From Mansonella perstans (taxonomy: Eukaryota; Nematoda; Chromadorea; Rhabditida; Onchocercidae): a stretch of 64,000 nucleotides of DNA. The notes below the pieces were generated by a model. The model was not told the origin of the DNA. It was given only the letters and a program-made list of their open reading frames with translations, and made no database searches. Shown here one piece after another: positions 29,601 through 44,690 of this stretch. The translations under genes and the position numbers were made by a program. The first letter of the stretch is position 1; each line of letters starts with the position of its first letter. The stretch covers positions 34,683-98,682 of the forward strand of contig JBAMDO010000207.1 in assembly GCA_037074765.1 (NCBI GenBank). The letters run 5' to 3'.

Positions 29601-32600
29601 ATTATTAGGTATTATTTTGATTTTGATTTCTCATTCTGCTGAACAGATAAGGGAAAAAAAAAGCATTTCTATCACATGAGTTGAAATCAATTGGTAACTT
29701 TCAGTAGTGTTCTGGTTTGGAGCTTCAAATAGCAATTTATATATATATATGCATTGTCTGAAATATCTAGTATTTAATCTATTACACTATTATCAGTTTA
29801 TATTCAGTGTAGTAGTAGTAGTAGTAGTTCTTCTTGTTGTTTTTATTGTTATTGTTGATATTATTGTTAATGTTGTTGTTATTGTTGTTTTTTAATTTTC
29901 AAAAAATATTTTTGCATTCAGTTTTTTTTTTAAAATAAAAAATAGGGAAAATTTTTTTGTTTTCAATTGTTTTTTATAATTCCTTTAATTTCAATTTCTT
30001 TTTAAATTTAAATTTTTTTTTCCTTTTTTTGCAATTATTTTACAAATTATGAATGTAAATTGGCATTTTTTTTTTTTTTTTGAAATTTAAAATTGTCAAT
30101 TCTTTTATGAACAAATTTAGAATAATAAAAAATATGAAATAATTTCAAATTTCGAGTATTTTTTTACGATCATTTGGAATAATATAATTTTAAAATGATT
30201 GAAATTTGTTAATTATCAATAGAATTAATGATGAAATTCGAATTGCTTACGTGAAAGGATATCAATTATTCAATCAAAAAGATTAGATTTGCGTGAGAAA
30301 AGATTTTTTGGCGAATTGAAGTAATTTCGTTTATTACAACTTTGTCGTTGTCGTTGTCGTTGTTGTTGTTGTTGTTGATTGTTACTGTCAGTATTGAGTG
30401 ATGAGTGAAACTGAAGTAATGATTGGACGGTAATTGGAGGAATGGTTACATCATCAACTGTTATGGGTCATCATTAACTATATGCTTATGGGTTAGTTAG
30501 ATTCTGTGGAGCTAACGAAGGTAACGACCAAAGATTATTAACTATTCATCAATTCAGGCTTTTAATTGAATTTAATTAGGGTTGTTAATGTAAATGCCCG
30601 CAATTACATTCAGTTTCGCAACTACATTTCAGTTGTTAGAATTTGAAAAATTGGTTCCCGCTTAAAAATATCCAATTCTTTACTTTTTTTTATCCATGAA
30701 ATTCTTCAGTTCAATTTTATAGAAATGTAGAAGAAAAAATTCGACATTTTTAAATTTGAAAATAACTTGCAATAAAACGTAATTAATTTAAACCTAAAAA
30801 TTTCAATGAGCAACAAATTGACAGAAAGTTGTTTAAGGACTTATTTGAGAAAATTTTTTTTTGGAAATCAAAAATTTCCGCACCAGATTTAAATATTTTT
30901 TTTTTCAAAATTAAAAGTAATTTATATCAAATAGAATCAAATTTGGACTTGAAATTTCCCAACGAAAAAAGGGATCGAAAATCAATTTACAGCTTTTGAC
31001 TTTATTTATTTAATTTGCATCTTTTAATGTATAATTTAAATTAATTTAGCTTTGTTATTCACTTAAATTTGTTTATTTGAATCCCGTTTATTTAAAATTT
31101 TGTTTATTTAGATCCGTTTGTTTAAATCTGTTTATTTAAATCTTCGATTATTTAAATTTATTTAAGTAGCTTGGATTATTTTGTTCATTTAAATTATTTG
31201 ATTTTAGTTTATTTAAATTAAACGGACAGAAATGGATTAAACGAACGATTCGATTGATATAATGAACAAAGCACATTGTTAATATAGCTCGATTTGTTTG
31301 TTCATTAATGCAAAATTTTATCTATTGAAATAAATTTGTGACATACAAATCTCTCGTCTATTTTAGTGTTAGAATTTTCCGTAGAGGCATATCCAATGTA
31401 TAGTTTCAAATAACTTCCCTCAGTAGAAATTCCAAGGAAAACCGAGATTATTTTCTTTTAACATTTGCATTATATCAAGTAGGCTATATAACACGCGCAT
31501 TTTACTGTCAATTAGAAGAGACAAAAATTTTCTTTTGATTATCAAGGAGAGAATTAAATTAAATTATGAGATCTTTTATCTCTTTTTTTCTTTACCTTCA
31601 ATTCCTTCCATTTAATTCTTTAATACTTTCATTTTGTTTATTTGCCAAGGTAATTCAAAAATTTAATTCAAAATTTAATTTAATTCTTTTCTTGATAATC
31701 AAACGAACTTGTTTTTGTTTATTTGTCTTTTAGATCGATGTAATATCGAGTGTAAAAATGGCGGTACAGCAAATAACGATTGTGGTTGTCATTGCGCGTA
31801 TGGATTTGAGGGAAAAAATTGCGAAGAACTTTCTAAACGAAAACTTTTTTCCGATTCATCATGTGGTATACATGATAAAATGCAAGGAACAATTTCACTT
31901 AGGTTAATTTTTTTGTATAAAAAAATTTTTGCCAAACATTTGCATATAGGGCCAAGCTAATTAGCAGTGGTATTTACTTTCTTCTTTTTATATTTCATTT
32001 TTTTTAAATTAAAAATTTAAAAACTGTTGTAAAAAAATTCTCCTTATTTAATTACGACGAATTTTGTGTTATACAAAAATGATTAATATTTATAATAAAG
32101 CATAAGCATAAGTTGAAAGAAAATAGCAAAATTTTTTCATCATTAAAAGAGAGTTATTAAGTATTTTTAGCAATTTTGAAATTTAAATTTACATTGCTTC
32201 ATAAAAATTATTTATTTTTATTGAAAAAAAAAAACGAAAAATTTCAACTAAATCGTAAAATAAGAAAAACAAATTCTCTTTGACTTTTTTTATTATTTTA
32301 CAACTTTAACCTAAAATAATTTCAATTACTGTTTATAAAATCAAAATCATCGATAGAGATAATTTATTATCGAAGGATAATAAAAAGTGGGAAATTAATC
32401 TGATAATTAATTTGTCATAGTTTTATGCATTTAAAAGAATTTTAAAAAAAGAAAAGAACTTTGCAGTACATATCCGGAAGCCCCAAAAAATGCAACATTC
32501 TGTCAGTGGTTGGTAAAAAGTGTACCGGAAAACCGAATCGAATTTTATATCAAAGATTTGGATTTAGATGATGATAATGTTCCACCGAATCAATCATGCA

Positions 32601-33352
32601 ATGATATTTTTTATATTTGGGGTACGAAAAGCATTGCTAATCCGTAAGTGTCATCTTTTTCTTAATCCTTAATTTTGTTTTTTTTTTTTTGCAAACGAAA
32701 GAATTATTTAAATAATTTTTAGAATTTCATGCATTACAAGAAATAACCTAATTGGTGTACGTTTTGAAAGTGATTCCGATTGGCTATTAATTGAATTACG
32801 CACAAATCCATGGTCCGAACGACCACATCGTGGTCCACGAATTAAGTATCGTCAAATTGATACACCTTATCAAAGATGTTCAGTTTTATTTACTTTTTCA
32901 CTTTCATCAAATTTTAAATTCTTATTCTCACTTTTAAATTTACGTTTTTTTTTTTTTTTAAATTGTAATCGTAAATTATAATAAGATTAAAGTTTCATAT
33001 CATTTTGATCCATTCAAAACATACTTTAAATAATATTTTAAATTAAAGACTTCATCAGTTAAACTAGATCATTATCAAATTTTACAGTTTTATGAATAGA
33101 AAGTTATTTAACGAATTTTTGTTATAAGAACATTTCCTAATTGGCGATACAATAAATAATTGAATAATATTGTAGTTTAATGAATGTTAAGTCTCTCTCT
33201 CTCATTAAGCATAACATTTTAAATTATTTAAATCTTAAAAATGGAAAATTTCAGCTTTGCGAGCTTTCACAACCGATTTAATACCATCAAATGCTGCTAG
33301 CAGTGTATCGATGTTTATTGTTCTGCTGCTGATAACAATGATCAGATGGTGA
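26617..33352 (+). CDS. astacin-like (NAS) protein with EGF and CUB domains, no zinc site; 5' end not found
   Basis: Exons 26617-26671, 27052-27178, 28163-28220, 28485-28653, 31734-31902, 32467-32643, 32723-32877 and 33255-33352 join in phase into 335 codons. Exons 1-2 give the astacin N-terminus (AEIIPYEFHSNN; ESINKCLQRAMEIITDKTCL). Exon 4 ends like the domain (HQINTMYNCT). Then come an EGF module with six cysteines (DRCNIECKNGGTANNDCGCH...GKNCEEL) and a CUB domain with four cysteines. This order is that of nematode NAS proteases, which process cuticle and matrix. However, HExxHxxGxxH and the Met-turn are absent: exon 4 has a serine run and AVLSHALSDTAS instead. The protein should not be a protease. 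The last exon ends in a hydrophobic tail (MFIVLLLITMIRW), suggesting membrane or GPI anchoring. It is reached through a weak GTTCAG donor at 32878. Signal peptide and prodomain exons lie upstream, unplaced. Confidence 0.8.
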
Positions 33353-33767
33353 TAGCAGTGAGATTTCTGTCATTCATTATCACTTCATCAACTTGAATTG
33401 GAATTTTTTTTTATTTCGTTATCAAATTTCTTTCTTTTTCCTTTCGTATTATAAATAGAAAATGTATGTGTTTGTTTGTTTTTTTTGATTACGTAATTTT
33501 AATAATCATTTCAACTATGGCCAAATGATATAAGATTAAATGAGTCAAGTAAAGAATGAAAAGATTGTTATTTCTAAATTTAAAATATGGTTAACTTAAA
33601 ATAAGTAAAGTTTTTTGTGTAATCCATGCAACAAAGAAAGAAGCAAATGATATTTTGACATTTATATTTTAACTCCATCAGTGTTTCACTGCAGTAAGAG
33701 ATCTCAAAGTTTTTTTTTTTTTTTTTAAGTATTAAATTGAACAAAATGAATTGCTATAAATATTGGG

Positions 33768-33773
33768 AATAAA
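33768..33773 (+). terminator. candidate poly(A) signal AATAAA for the astacin-like gene
   Basis: AATAAA about 415 bases after the TGA at 33350-33352. Confidence 0.35.
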
Positions 33774-34450
33774 AGATGTTTAAAAAATTTCTTCCCAATC
33801 AAAATTTAATTCGAATAATTTTAGTTCAAAAAAATTCCAAAATATTTAATTAGATTGTTTGGAATAATTTTGCAAATTTAATTTGTAATGAAAAAATTCT
33901 CCTTCTGAAATATTTTTTTTTTAATATATCGATTATTCTATTTAATAATTTTTTAAATTTCATAATTTGCTACTATTTTGTTAATGTTGCTAATAAAGAT
34001 CCCTTTCTTTCATTGTATCTTCGCATTTTTCAGGCAAAGAAAAAACGGAAAAATTTATCATAGGTTAAAAAGTAATGCTACATTTATTTCGGAACATATT
34101 ATACCTGCTTCAATTAATTAATTAATTGATGCATTTTCTTTTTATCGAAAATAAATTTATTCTTTTATTTTGAATTGAAATATTTCAATAACTATGAATT
34201 GTATTCAATTTTATTAAGTGACTTTGGTGTAAAATTTAAGGATTTTTGGATGTGTGTTTGACATGATTGCAGACAAAGGATAATTTCATTCGTTCTCACC
34301 AATAATTCTTATTTTTGAAATTTATGATTTCCGAAAATCATGAATGCAAACGATGGAAGAAAAAAAATTTCCGGAAACCAGAATTTAATGAATTTTTCCA
34401 TTTTGACTTCACTTATTGGAATTCAAGTCGTTGTTAATTTTTATTTTCGA

Positions 34451-34503
34451 ACATATATATATATATATGTATATTTAACACGTATATATATATATATATA
34501 TAT
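34451..34503. repeat. (AT)n microsatellite
   Basis: Two (AT)n runs separated by GTATATTTAACACGT. Confidence 0.9.
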
Positions 34504-36848
34504 ACATACATGTCAAAAAAGTGAAAAGGTCAAGACAAAATATAAAATGGTAAAACTACTTCTTTAAGTCTCATTTGATAAAAGATAAATGATAAAGGTG
34601 AATGATATCAAGTCTGATAATTTGAGAGAAGAAAAGTGGACATTTTATATTATTGCTTCTTGAAACATACTCTTAACTTTTACAACTCGATATATAACAA
34701 TAAATTTATATTTTCCTGAAACCTTTCATATACTTTTTCAATCCTATTAATTCCATTTAATTTACTTTCATCACTTTAACATTGAATTTGTTGGAATTCG
34801 AATGCAATTTTTATCCCAAATATTAATCCCAAGTGACATAGGTTGTCAAAGTATTGTAGAGCATCTATGCTTTTCATTCTAACCTTAATAAAATAATGAA
34901 TTAATTAATTTTGTTCGAAATTGAAGTACAGTCAGTTATTAATCAAAATTAATTAAATAAATTAATGAAGATTCGATAGATTTAAGACGAAAAAACCGAT
35001 ATTGATGACACAAAAAAATCGACAAACATTGATGGCACAAATTTATAATTTTAACAAATCTAAATTCTATCAAATACACAATAGAATTTATTCACTACTT
35101 TCGTTGCTCCTTTTTTTAATCTTTTAATAACATACAATTACTTTTTTACAGTATCACTCGTTAAATTTTATAATAGATGGTTTTTGCAGCATGCATTTCT
35201 AGTTCAATGTGCGCAAACTAATTGCAAGTTCTCATCCTATTATCACTTTGTTGTCGTCAACATAAATCAATATTTTTAACCTTGAAAAATTATTTACATT
35301 CGAAATGATGAAATTTCAAATATTCACACAATCGTTGCACAAATTAGAGAACAAAAAAAAAGAGAGAAAGAAAGAAAGGAATAAATGTTTTTTAAATGAT
35401 ATACAAAACTGAAATTGACAACAAAGTTGCAAAGTTTCTTTGCAGTAATTACTTTATTGGATTAAAAAGTAGTGAATTCAGTTCTTGGCTTCAAAGTGTC
35501 AATGTGATTAATTAATAAGCACTTTATTATGGCATATTTTAATTATCAGTAATATATTTATTAAGCTATCAGTAGAATAATAGCCGTTGAAAAAAATTTT
35601 CCATTGTATTAAGTGCTACTGCAGCTCTCAATTACATTTGCATTAAAGAAAATTGATGCTAATTAAGGTTAAAATTTTAATTCCGTTAATTTATTACCTA
35701 AAAATTGCTTTATCAGTTGTGCAATTTAAAAACAAAAGAGAGCTTTTGCTAAATATTTAATTAACTTGAAAATTTATAAAGTATTGATATGCAATGATTT
35801 TAATAAAATAATTGATTTCGAATTAAAAATTTTCGAAATTCTTAAAAAAAAAACGAACAAGCTAATATCGTGATAGCATGTTCATTTTTAATCATTATTT
35901 AAATTTTAGATTAATATGCTCATAATCAGTAAAAATAGAATTATGGCTGTTGTTTTTCTTAGTTATTAATCAATGATGATTAGTAATAATAATTTCTTTC
36001 GCTTTTTTTAAATTTTATTCCATGAAAGATTATTTTGATTTTTAAAACAAATAATTTGCTTGCATAATTTAATTTTTTATTTTTTGGAATTAAAGAATTA
36101 ATTTTAATTGAAGGAAAAAAATTCCAAAAAATTTTACAAATTTCAACCTGTTGTATTCTCATGGGAAAACAAAAATTATACTGTTCGCTTTCTTTTTCCT
36201 TAACATAGAAAGAAATTAATTAGACATACAAACAAAGAAAAAAATTCAAATCAAAAGCTATATTTAAATTTCAATTATGCCAGAGAAAAAGAAAAAATGC
36301 TTCATCTTTTGAAAATAAATATTCCTTTATCAAACTGCACATATCACTACTTTTTAATTGAAGAAAAAAACGAAATTTAAACAAATTTTAATTTTTATTA
36401 CAGTTACAATTGTAATTCAAACATATAACACTATTTAAATTGTAACCATTATTGATTTCTTTCTTTTTTGTTAAATCATTACAATTATATTGACAGTTGT
36501 AAAATTATTTTAATTTCAATTAATCGTATGATCGTTTTTCTAAATGAAATTCTTACAATTTGTTAATTATGATGATAGCAGTAATTAGTGAAGTTTTTAA
36601 CAGAAAAAAAAAATTAATAATTATTTCATTTACAAAAAAAAATTATAATGAATATTTCAATTTCAATTAACCTCTATCGATTTCATTTATAAAAATTTAA
36701 TTTAATATTTCAAGAGAAGGTTGTGAAATATGATATAAGATTAATTAATTTGTTTCCCTTTTGATATGCAACTTTCTTTTTTTTGTTGTTTGATAAATGA
36801 GCGAAGCATGTGAATTGAATTATGTTATTGACTTACGACAATGTGGCA

Positions 36849-36871
36849 TTTTTTTTTTTTTTTTTTTTTTT
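36849..36871. repeat. long poly(T) run
   Basis: About 23 uninterrupted T, one of the longest homopolymers in the window; its length in the assembly may be inexact. Confidence 0.85.
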
Positions 36872-39800
36872 GTTTCGTTGAATACACACCTGAAATAACC
36901 GATCAGAGCAATGATAACATAACCCGCAGGTGTACTCTTTCAAACATACCGCTTCTCATATGACAGGATAATAAAAATAAAAAAAAAAAGAAAGTGGGAG
37001 GAAGACCGGATGGAAGTCATCATTTTACAATGCTTCTTCTTCCACAATAAATCCATAAATTTTCGGCAACTATCTTCACAATAGTTAATAACAAAAAAAA
37101 AAAAAGAAAGAAGAAAGAGAAATGAAATGAAATTATTCTCTTAAATTTCATTTATTCATTTCTTTATTCCTTTTTTTCCTTATCTTTTTTCTTTCTTGCA
37201 TTGAATTAATTAATTAATATTTGCATTGAAAATTTTGAAAATATTTTAAAAAATTCATGATTAAATCAAAAATTTAAAAGGAAGCAGAATGAAGTTGAAA
37301 ATTTTTAAAAATTTTTTACCTTAACTGTAATTCTTGAAATTTAATAAAAATTTTTTTTTTTAAAAATCTTACAGTTTCTTACAGTATTAGAATATGATAG
37401 GATAATAATTTTACATTGTGATAGTTTATTGTATGTTCACTATTTGATGATATTTTAAATAAACGTGTACGTTACACATTCAATATTCATGTAACAAGGT
37501 TTATAGAAGCTATATTTATTTGTGGAAAAAAGAATTTATTGACGTATTTTTACAAAAGAAATTGCTATTTCTACATGGTACAGTATTCCTGTAGTAGTGT
37601 ACATATAAAAGTGTTTGTACACAGAAAAAAATTTCTACATGTCCTGTTCTGTATCTTTCAAATGGAAAAATCATGAATTTTTGTCAAATTTTTTATTTAA
37701 TAATAATCGATTGATAATTTGATTTAATATGGTTACAATCAATTTCTCATAAAATTTCATCATTTTTGAAATGATTTTTTTACTAACAAAAATTTGATTT
37801 TATAATTTCTGTTCGAATTTAAATTTTATTACTTATTAATTATATATTTCAGACTTCAGTTTCTCCTTTTTTTTTCAAAAAACTTCAGTTTCTTCTTTCT
37901 TTTTTTGCAAAAGTTTTTGAACAAATAATTGCGTTTTTTCCGTTACTTTTTAAGAATCTTTTCAATTTCGTGAAATTTTTTTTTGTGACAAAGGTCATTG
38001 AAATTTTATAATTTTAGATGAAATTGTGGAAGTAACAAAGTGCAAACAGTATTATAATTATAACCATGTTTAACTGAGAGAAAGTTCAGGTTTCTTAATA
38101 TATATATATTCCAGCTAAATATCAGTAATTGAGCTTTTCGCTAATGAATTACAAAAGAATCGACAGGGAATGAGAAAAACCGGAAAAAGTATGGAAGCGG
38201 AAAGGGTGATTAAGTAAGTTTTGAAATGATCGCATCCGTTTATTTGAGAGTAGACCGGATGTGAGCTGAATAAGCCTTATTTGAACTAGTCTACCTATTA
38301 TTTCACTTTTCATATTTATTTTCGGATGAAAAAGTACAATAGGAGAGCACGAGGGAGAGAATGAGAGAGATAGAGCAAAAAAATATTTTTTTTTCCGTTG
38401 AAAAAAATACGATTTTGAAATTTTTAATCAATTTTAAAAATTTACTATTCAATTATAAATTTGTAATAGCTTTTTTCGAAGTTTCTAATCAGTTTCTTAA
38501 TCTAATCATTTAAAGTTATATGTCTGTCAAAAAATTTTTTTTTGATGACAAAAATTCACAATTAATTTTTTTTAAGTTTGATAAAAAAATTAATTTTTAA
38601 GTTTGATAAAAAAAGAAGTTAGAAAATTTAATGTTTACTATTTTAACAAACAAAACTTTATAAAGAAACTCCGAGGCCAAATTTAGTAAACTTAAACTAG
38701 TAGATGTGTGAATTGTTTTAATCATAAAAAAGTTTACCATAAAAAGGTTAAAGGTGAGAAAAAGATGATCTTGATGATAACGTTGAGGAAGAGGAAATGG
38801 AACATAAAGAAAACAAAATTACCATAATCAAAGCTGTTTACGTATTTTTTCTTTTGCATAATCATCAATCTGATTGATTAGATGATTTGAAAATGATAAG
38901 ATCAAAAGTAAATCATTCATTAGTCATTCTGTTATTTTTATTTGAAATCAATTAACTTGGATATTAATCTGGCACTGAAAAGTATTACAAATCTGTTAAT
39001 TCTTTTATGTCAAAAAAAATTTTCATTCTGACTAATTTCATAAAATAATATTGAATTTAAGCAATTGCTTTTGCATAACAAAAATATATTTGCATAGAAA
39101 ATCAATCATGAAATGCTATATTCAAAATTTTAATTACCAATTCTTGCTTCGAATATAAAGTACAATTAAGTACAAATTAAAATTTAATTTCGAAATTGCA
39201 TATTTTATCAAATATTTCTCATTTTTTGCTGCACTTTCCTTTTGCATTAACAAACTGTAAATTTGCTACAATTTGTTGCATTTCCTTTTTTTATTCTTCT
39301 TACTTTCAAATTATTTTTATTCTTTCATTCACAAACAATTTATTATTGATTTCTATTAATTAGCATAATGATTTACTTCTCTTTACTTCAAATCTTTTTA
39401 AATTAATTGTAATTTTTGCATTTTGAAAAATTACTTGCAAAGATTATTTAAATCAAGAGTATTGCCAACAAAAGCAAACTTTATGGGCAGTTCTTCATGA
39501 GTTCATTGAAGGTTATTTGGAAGTAATTTAAAATGAAATGAAAAAAAAAAAAAAAAATGATCCATTTTATTGTCCTTCAATCTTTCTACTCTTCATTCAT
39601 CCTTCATTCATTTCTTTTCATTCATGTACATAGATGAATAGGTTGGTGGAAAAGAAGGATGGGTAATATATAGCGGTTAATAGGTAGTAGGACAGTGTTC
39701 ACATAAAAGTAGCTCATAAAAGAGATTTTTAGGTGGTAAAGAAAGAGGTTATGACCTCTTTTCTATGGACATTATCATCTGCAAACGTTTTCAGTCCATT

Positions 39801-41950
39801 TAGTCATTTCACACATTTTCCAGTCGAATTTAAAATACATTTTTCAACAACAAATAAAAATATAGCAGGAAAAAAAAAAAAAAAAACTGAATGGACATGA
39901 AAATAGTATAGATCATAAAAAAAAAATACGTAAAAAAAGACCGCTTCCGTTTGTTCTTTTAAATTTGAATTTCGTGACTTTTTTTTTGTGAAATTTGAAT
40001 TTTGTCTCTGTCTTTTTTTCCTTTTGATATTTATTGTCATAGTGTCACCACAATAAGCATAAGATATAGAATGGACATATGGTTAGCGAATACTATTTAT
40101 TTCATTTTATTTTTTTGTCTTAATAGATACATCAATAAGATACTGCTACTACCACTCACCTGTCATATTTTTAACCGCAAGATTGAAAAAAAAAAATGAT
40201 AATGAGCCTAAGCTTATAGCATTTTATTTTAATTTTTAGTCATTTGTAATTTAAACGAGAAGATCTTTTTAATGAGAATTGATGATTTAAAAAAATGAAA
40301 TTAAAAGAAAAAGAATTTTCAAAATGAATAAATGATCAAAAAATGAAACATGCTTTTATTAGTGGAATTTTTTATTAATTTTTGCTTAAAGATGTGATAT
40401 CTGATAAGTGCCAATAGATCATTATACATTATAATAGTATAGATCATATGATAGATATTTGGTAAGTACAGATAGATCATTATAATAGATCATTATTAAT
40501 AGCAACAGCTTATCACTTTTTCATTCAGTTATTTTAATTATATTTTAGTGTATTTAAAACAGTTATTAATCATTAATTAAACAAACAATCACTAATCATT
40601 GATATTTTTAACTTTCTACTAAACTCTCTATTTTTCCTAAAACAATAAAATTTCAAAAAAAACATTTGAAACATTGAAAAAAAATTGCTTGCTGATTTTT
40701 TTTTGAATTCTTGTTCGTGATTTGCTTGATTGGATAAAATTCAAATTAATTGAAGATTTAATTAACAATACATTTTAATTAATTACATGCAAGCAGCAGT
40801 GAAAACTAAGCTCACATATAAGTTCGCAGTTGCATGCGACACAAGCATCACTTTCATTTGAAATACATTTATGTTAATATTTAAAAAACAAAAAGCATGC
40901 TTGCAAATGAACGCATATAAATAAAACAGTTGTCTATGTGTGTGTGTGTGTTTTTTTGAATAATAATTAGTTATTATGTAATTAAAAAGTATTAATTTCA
41001 AAATTAATTAATCAAAAAAGAAAAAGAAAATAATTCTTGCAGTGATTTTAAACTGTTCTTTTTAATAGTAATATTATATTGCATTAAAGTGAAATCTTGG
41101 ATAATTGCTGTTGTCCTTTTTTTTTTAAATTATGAAATATTTATTTTCGTTTATTTTTTTTCTATTTATTTCGTTTATTTTTTTCAAAGTTAACAAAAAA
41201 ATTTCTCTCGCTTCCATATTTTTTGCCCAATTCAATACACATATTTTATGGATATTTAGAGAAAAAAAACAAAAAACAAATGGGCTGATATTTTTGTGGA
41301 TATTTAGACTTTGTGGATATTTTTGTGGACATTATTTGAATGTAATTAGCTAACATTTATGGTAGCATATATTTTATTTAAAAATTTTCATAAACAACCA
41401 ATTCCTTTTTATTTCTCATTGCTTTCGTAACTTTTTTACGGATGAAATATCCAGAATTTCGTCTCGCTTATAGCCATATTTCTGATACTAGAATACAAGA
41501 ATAAAGATTGTATAAGTAGCACTTGTAACAAGCAGCATTTCATTCAAATTCATTTTGTAACAATTTCAATAATCGAATAAGTCTTGTTATTAAGCATTAA
41601 TTTTGAAAAACACGGCAATTTAAATTCGTATTCCTTCTTTTTTAAAATTTGAAAACTTTTTTTTATAATTTTATATTGACGATATAAAAATGTATAAAAA
41701 TAAATATTGGACTGTTATCTTTCCGAAACATTTTATTACTCTAATGAAACATGACATTAAGTGGAACTTAAAAGTGACCAAGGTGGACAATAAAACAAAC
41801 AATAAGCGCAAATGGAATAGCAGACAAAGATTTTGAAATATATAAAAACTGTCGAAAAAGATTGTTAACGAAGGATGAAATTAGCAATAAAAACATACTT
41901 TTGAAATAGCATTGCTATTTGATGTATACATGTTGATGCAATTATCACTG

Positions 41951-41976
41951 TCATCATCACCATCATCATCATTATC

Positions 41977-42035
<59 letters not shown>

Positions 42036-42041
42036 CATCAA

Positions 42042-42110
<69 letters not shown>

Positions 42111-42152
42111 CATCATCATCATCATCATCATCGTCATCATCATCATCATCAT
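41951..42152. repeat. (ATC)n trinucleotide array, ~200 bp
   Basis: About 67 near-perfect ATC/TCA units with occasional ACC, AAC and GTC variants. It is open in several frames on both strands (poly-Ser, poly-Asp, poly-Met), which is a property of the repeat and not evidence of genes. Confidence 0.95.
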
Positions 42153-43659
42153 ATATAAAATCATCACAGTCCAATGCTAACAAATGGCAAATAAATAAAT
42201 ATCGATTTAGACAATTAACTCTGGACAATATTGTGGATGATAATTAAAGGGAATGGAACTATCTCATTTATCTCTCTGCTAATATTATATTAAATATTAA
42301 AGAGAGAGGAGAGAAGAGAGAAGGATCGATAGAAGAAGTAGTTGATAATTAAAAATATGCAAGTTGAAATTTATGTTTGTCTTAGCTGTAGAAAATTTTC
42401 GAGGAGAACTTTGGAGTAATTTAAAATAACGCGACAATAGTAATGTTAATAATAACGATAGCAATAGTGAAAATCATAATTATAACTATTATTAATAATA
42501 ATAATAATAATAAACGTCATGATAGTAATCGAAATTGTGATGATTAATAATGGTAGTAATTACAATAATAGTGAATTGATAAAATTGTAATTCTAATAAC
42601 AATAACAGTAAAAGCAATAAAGATAACAATAATAATCATAAGAATGAAAACAATAATAAGCAGCTGTGTTTTAGTAGTAACAATAATAATCGTAATAACA
42701 ATGATGATGCTAATAATAATAATATTTATAAAGATCACTAAGCCTTGCAAGAACTTATTTTGCGTAAACGGTCTTCATTGTTTGCTCTATCACTGGTATG
42801 ATATTTAATTTCAAGTCTTATACAGTATGATTTTATTGCTATTTAGAATACTATATATTGAATTTATTATTAATAACTGATCAATTACTATATTCATTAA
42901 TAATCGATGAAACTTATCCTATAAATGTTTTATTTTTGTGCTTTGCCAACTTTTAATTAGTAATGTATTATTCAAATTTCATATGAAAATATTAAATGAA
43001 TGATAGAAAAAAAAAATTTGGTCCCTCATACATTTGAAAATAAAATGTTGACCAAAAGTAGTGGTGGAATTAGTAATAAATAGTAGTAGCAGCACGCACC
43101 TGTATATTGTTTGTTATTTCTTTTTGATGGACCGTTGACCTATAAACTTTGTGACAATGATTGTGACAATATAATGATGGTTAGTAATGGTGGTAATTTT
43201 CAAATTCTTCCTCCCTCAATGTTTCTTTTTTTTTTTTTTTTTTTTTTTGGAGCTAAAAACTAATATCAAATATTTATTTCTTTTTTTAAATCTTTTTCTC
43301 AATTTTTCCTTCTTTATTTTTTCTTTTTCTTTCTTTATTTCTCTTTCTCTATCTCATTCTATTATTTTATGTCATTTTTTTGATCATAATTAAGTTCTTT
43401 TTTTTTTTAAATTTAAAAAATAAGGAAAATTTTAAAAATCCCTCTCATCTTATTTTCGGCATCATCAATAATGACTACGATAGGAAAGAGAAATAATTGC
43501 ACTTAATGATTCCACACTTTTTCTGTTTACTTAACGGATTAAGAAGATACACGTAATTATCCATCTCGCTTACTTATCTTTCACATCACCATTAAACTAC
43601 TTTTCTTTTTTTTTGGGACACAGTTAAGTAAGCAATAATTAATGACACTATAAGATAGA

Positions 43660-44110
43660 CTATTTATCACGTGTCTGTCTATGCATGTGTGTATGTTTAT
43701 ATATGCATGTGTATTTTTGTATGTTTATGCAACATTTATTTGCATACGTGTCGCAACATTTATTTGTATACATTCGTACACGTGTATTTGTACACGTGCC
43801 TTATGCATATATCCGTACATATTTCATGTACGTCTTCTTGCATATTCGTGTTAGCAAAACATATTTGGCGTGATTGTTTTGAGTATGCATCTTCACGTAC
43901 GTCTGTGTGGATGTTATGTATATGTATTATTATATGCTTCATATTAGATGAATTTTTCTAATAAATGCATGTATCCGTCCGTATTTCGACGTGTTTATGA
44001 TACATGTATGTATGTATGTTTCTGCAAAACACTTCTCCTGTAATATATTGTGTATACGGAGACATATACACGTATATTATGTGTATGTGTATATAAGCGT
44101 ATCTATATCT
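43660..44110. repeat. TG/CA-TA simple-sequence region
   Basis: Dense TGTATG, GTACACGT and ATATGCAT words, with a repeated GCAACATTTATTTG followed by TATAC-like sequence. Composition resembles 53580-54200. Confidence 0.5.
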
Positions 44111-44609
44111 TGCTCTCTGTTATTTAAATTTTTTTCGAAAAGAAGAATTCTTGACCATTTAATTTACATACCACTTTGTTATTTTCATAAAATTTGAGTT
44201 TAAACTTAAATTTCAGTTTAAATTAAATAGACACTGAATGAAATAATTGATTCAAAGCCAAAAAAAAGTTCAAATATATTTTGGATAAAAAAAAAGAATT
44301 GCTAAAATGCAAAAATGAAGAAGAAAATAGAAATTATTAAATTTTCAAGAAAGAATAGTATTTGAAAAATTTTTCTCTTTAAAAAATCTTTGTAAATATT
44401 GCCGAATTAATTAAAGCTTAAATGTCGCTACTTTTTATTTTCAATTGATTATTCTAATTTTTAATATCAAATTTAACAATATTAGCACGAAATTTTATTT
44501 TGTGAATAATTTTGTCAAGTAATTATCACTAGCTTATGATTCATATAACAACAAAGTGATTGCTACTGTTATTAATACTATAACAATAAAAATATATTAT
44601 ATTTACTAG

Positions 44610-44690
44610 TGCTACAAGAACAACGACAAAAATAACAACAACAACGACAAAAACAACAACAACAACAACAACAGCAACAACAATAACTAT
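44610..44690. repeat. (AAC)n microsatellite
   Basis: Repeated AACAACAAC interrupted by ACGAC and AGCAAC variants. Confidence 0.85.

Noticed and set aside
41865..42247. Long open frames on both strands (poly-Met, poly-Asp, poly-Ser)
   Set aside because: By-product of an (ATC)n microsatellite.
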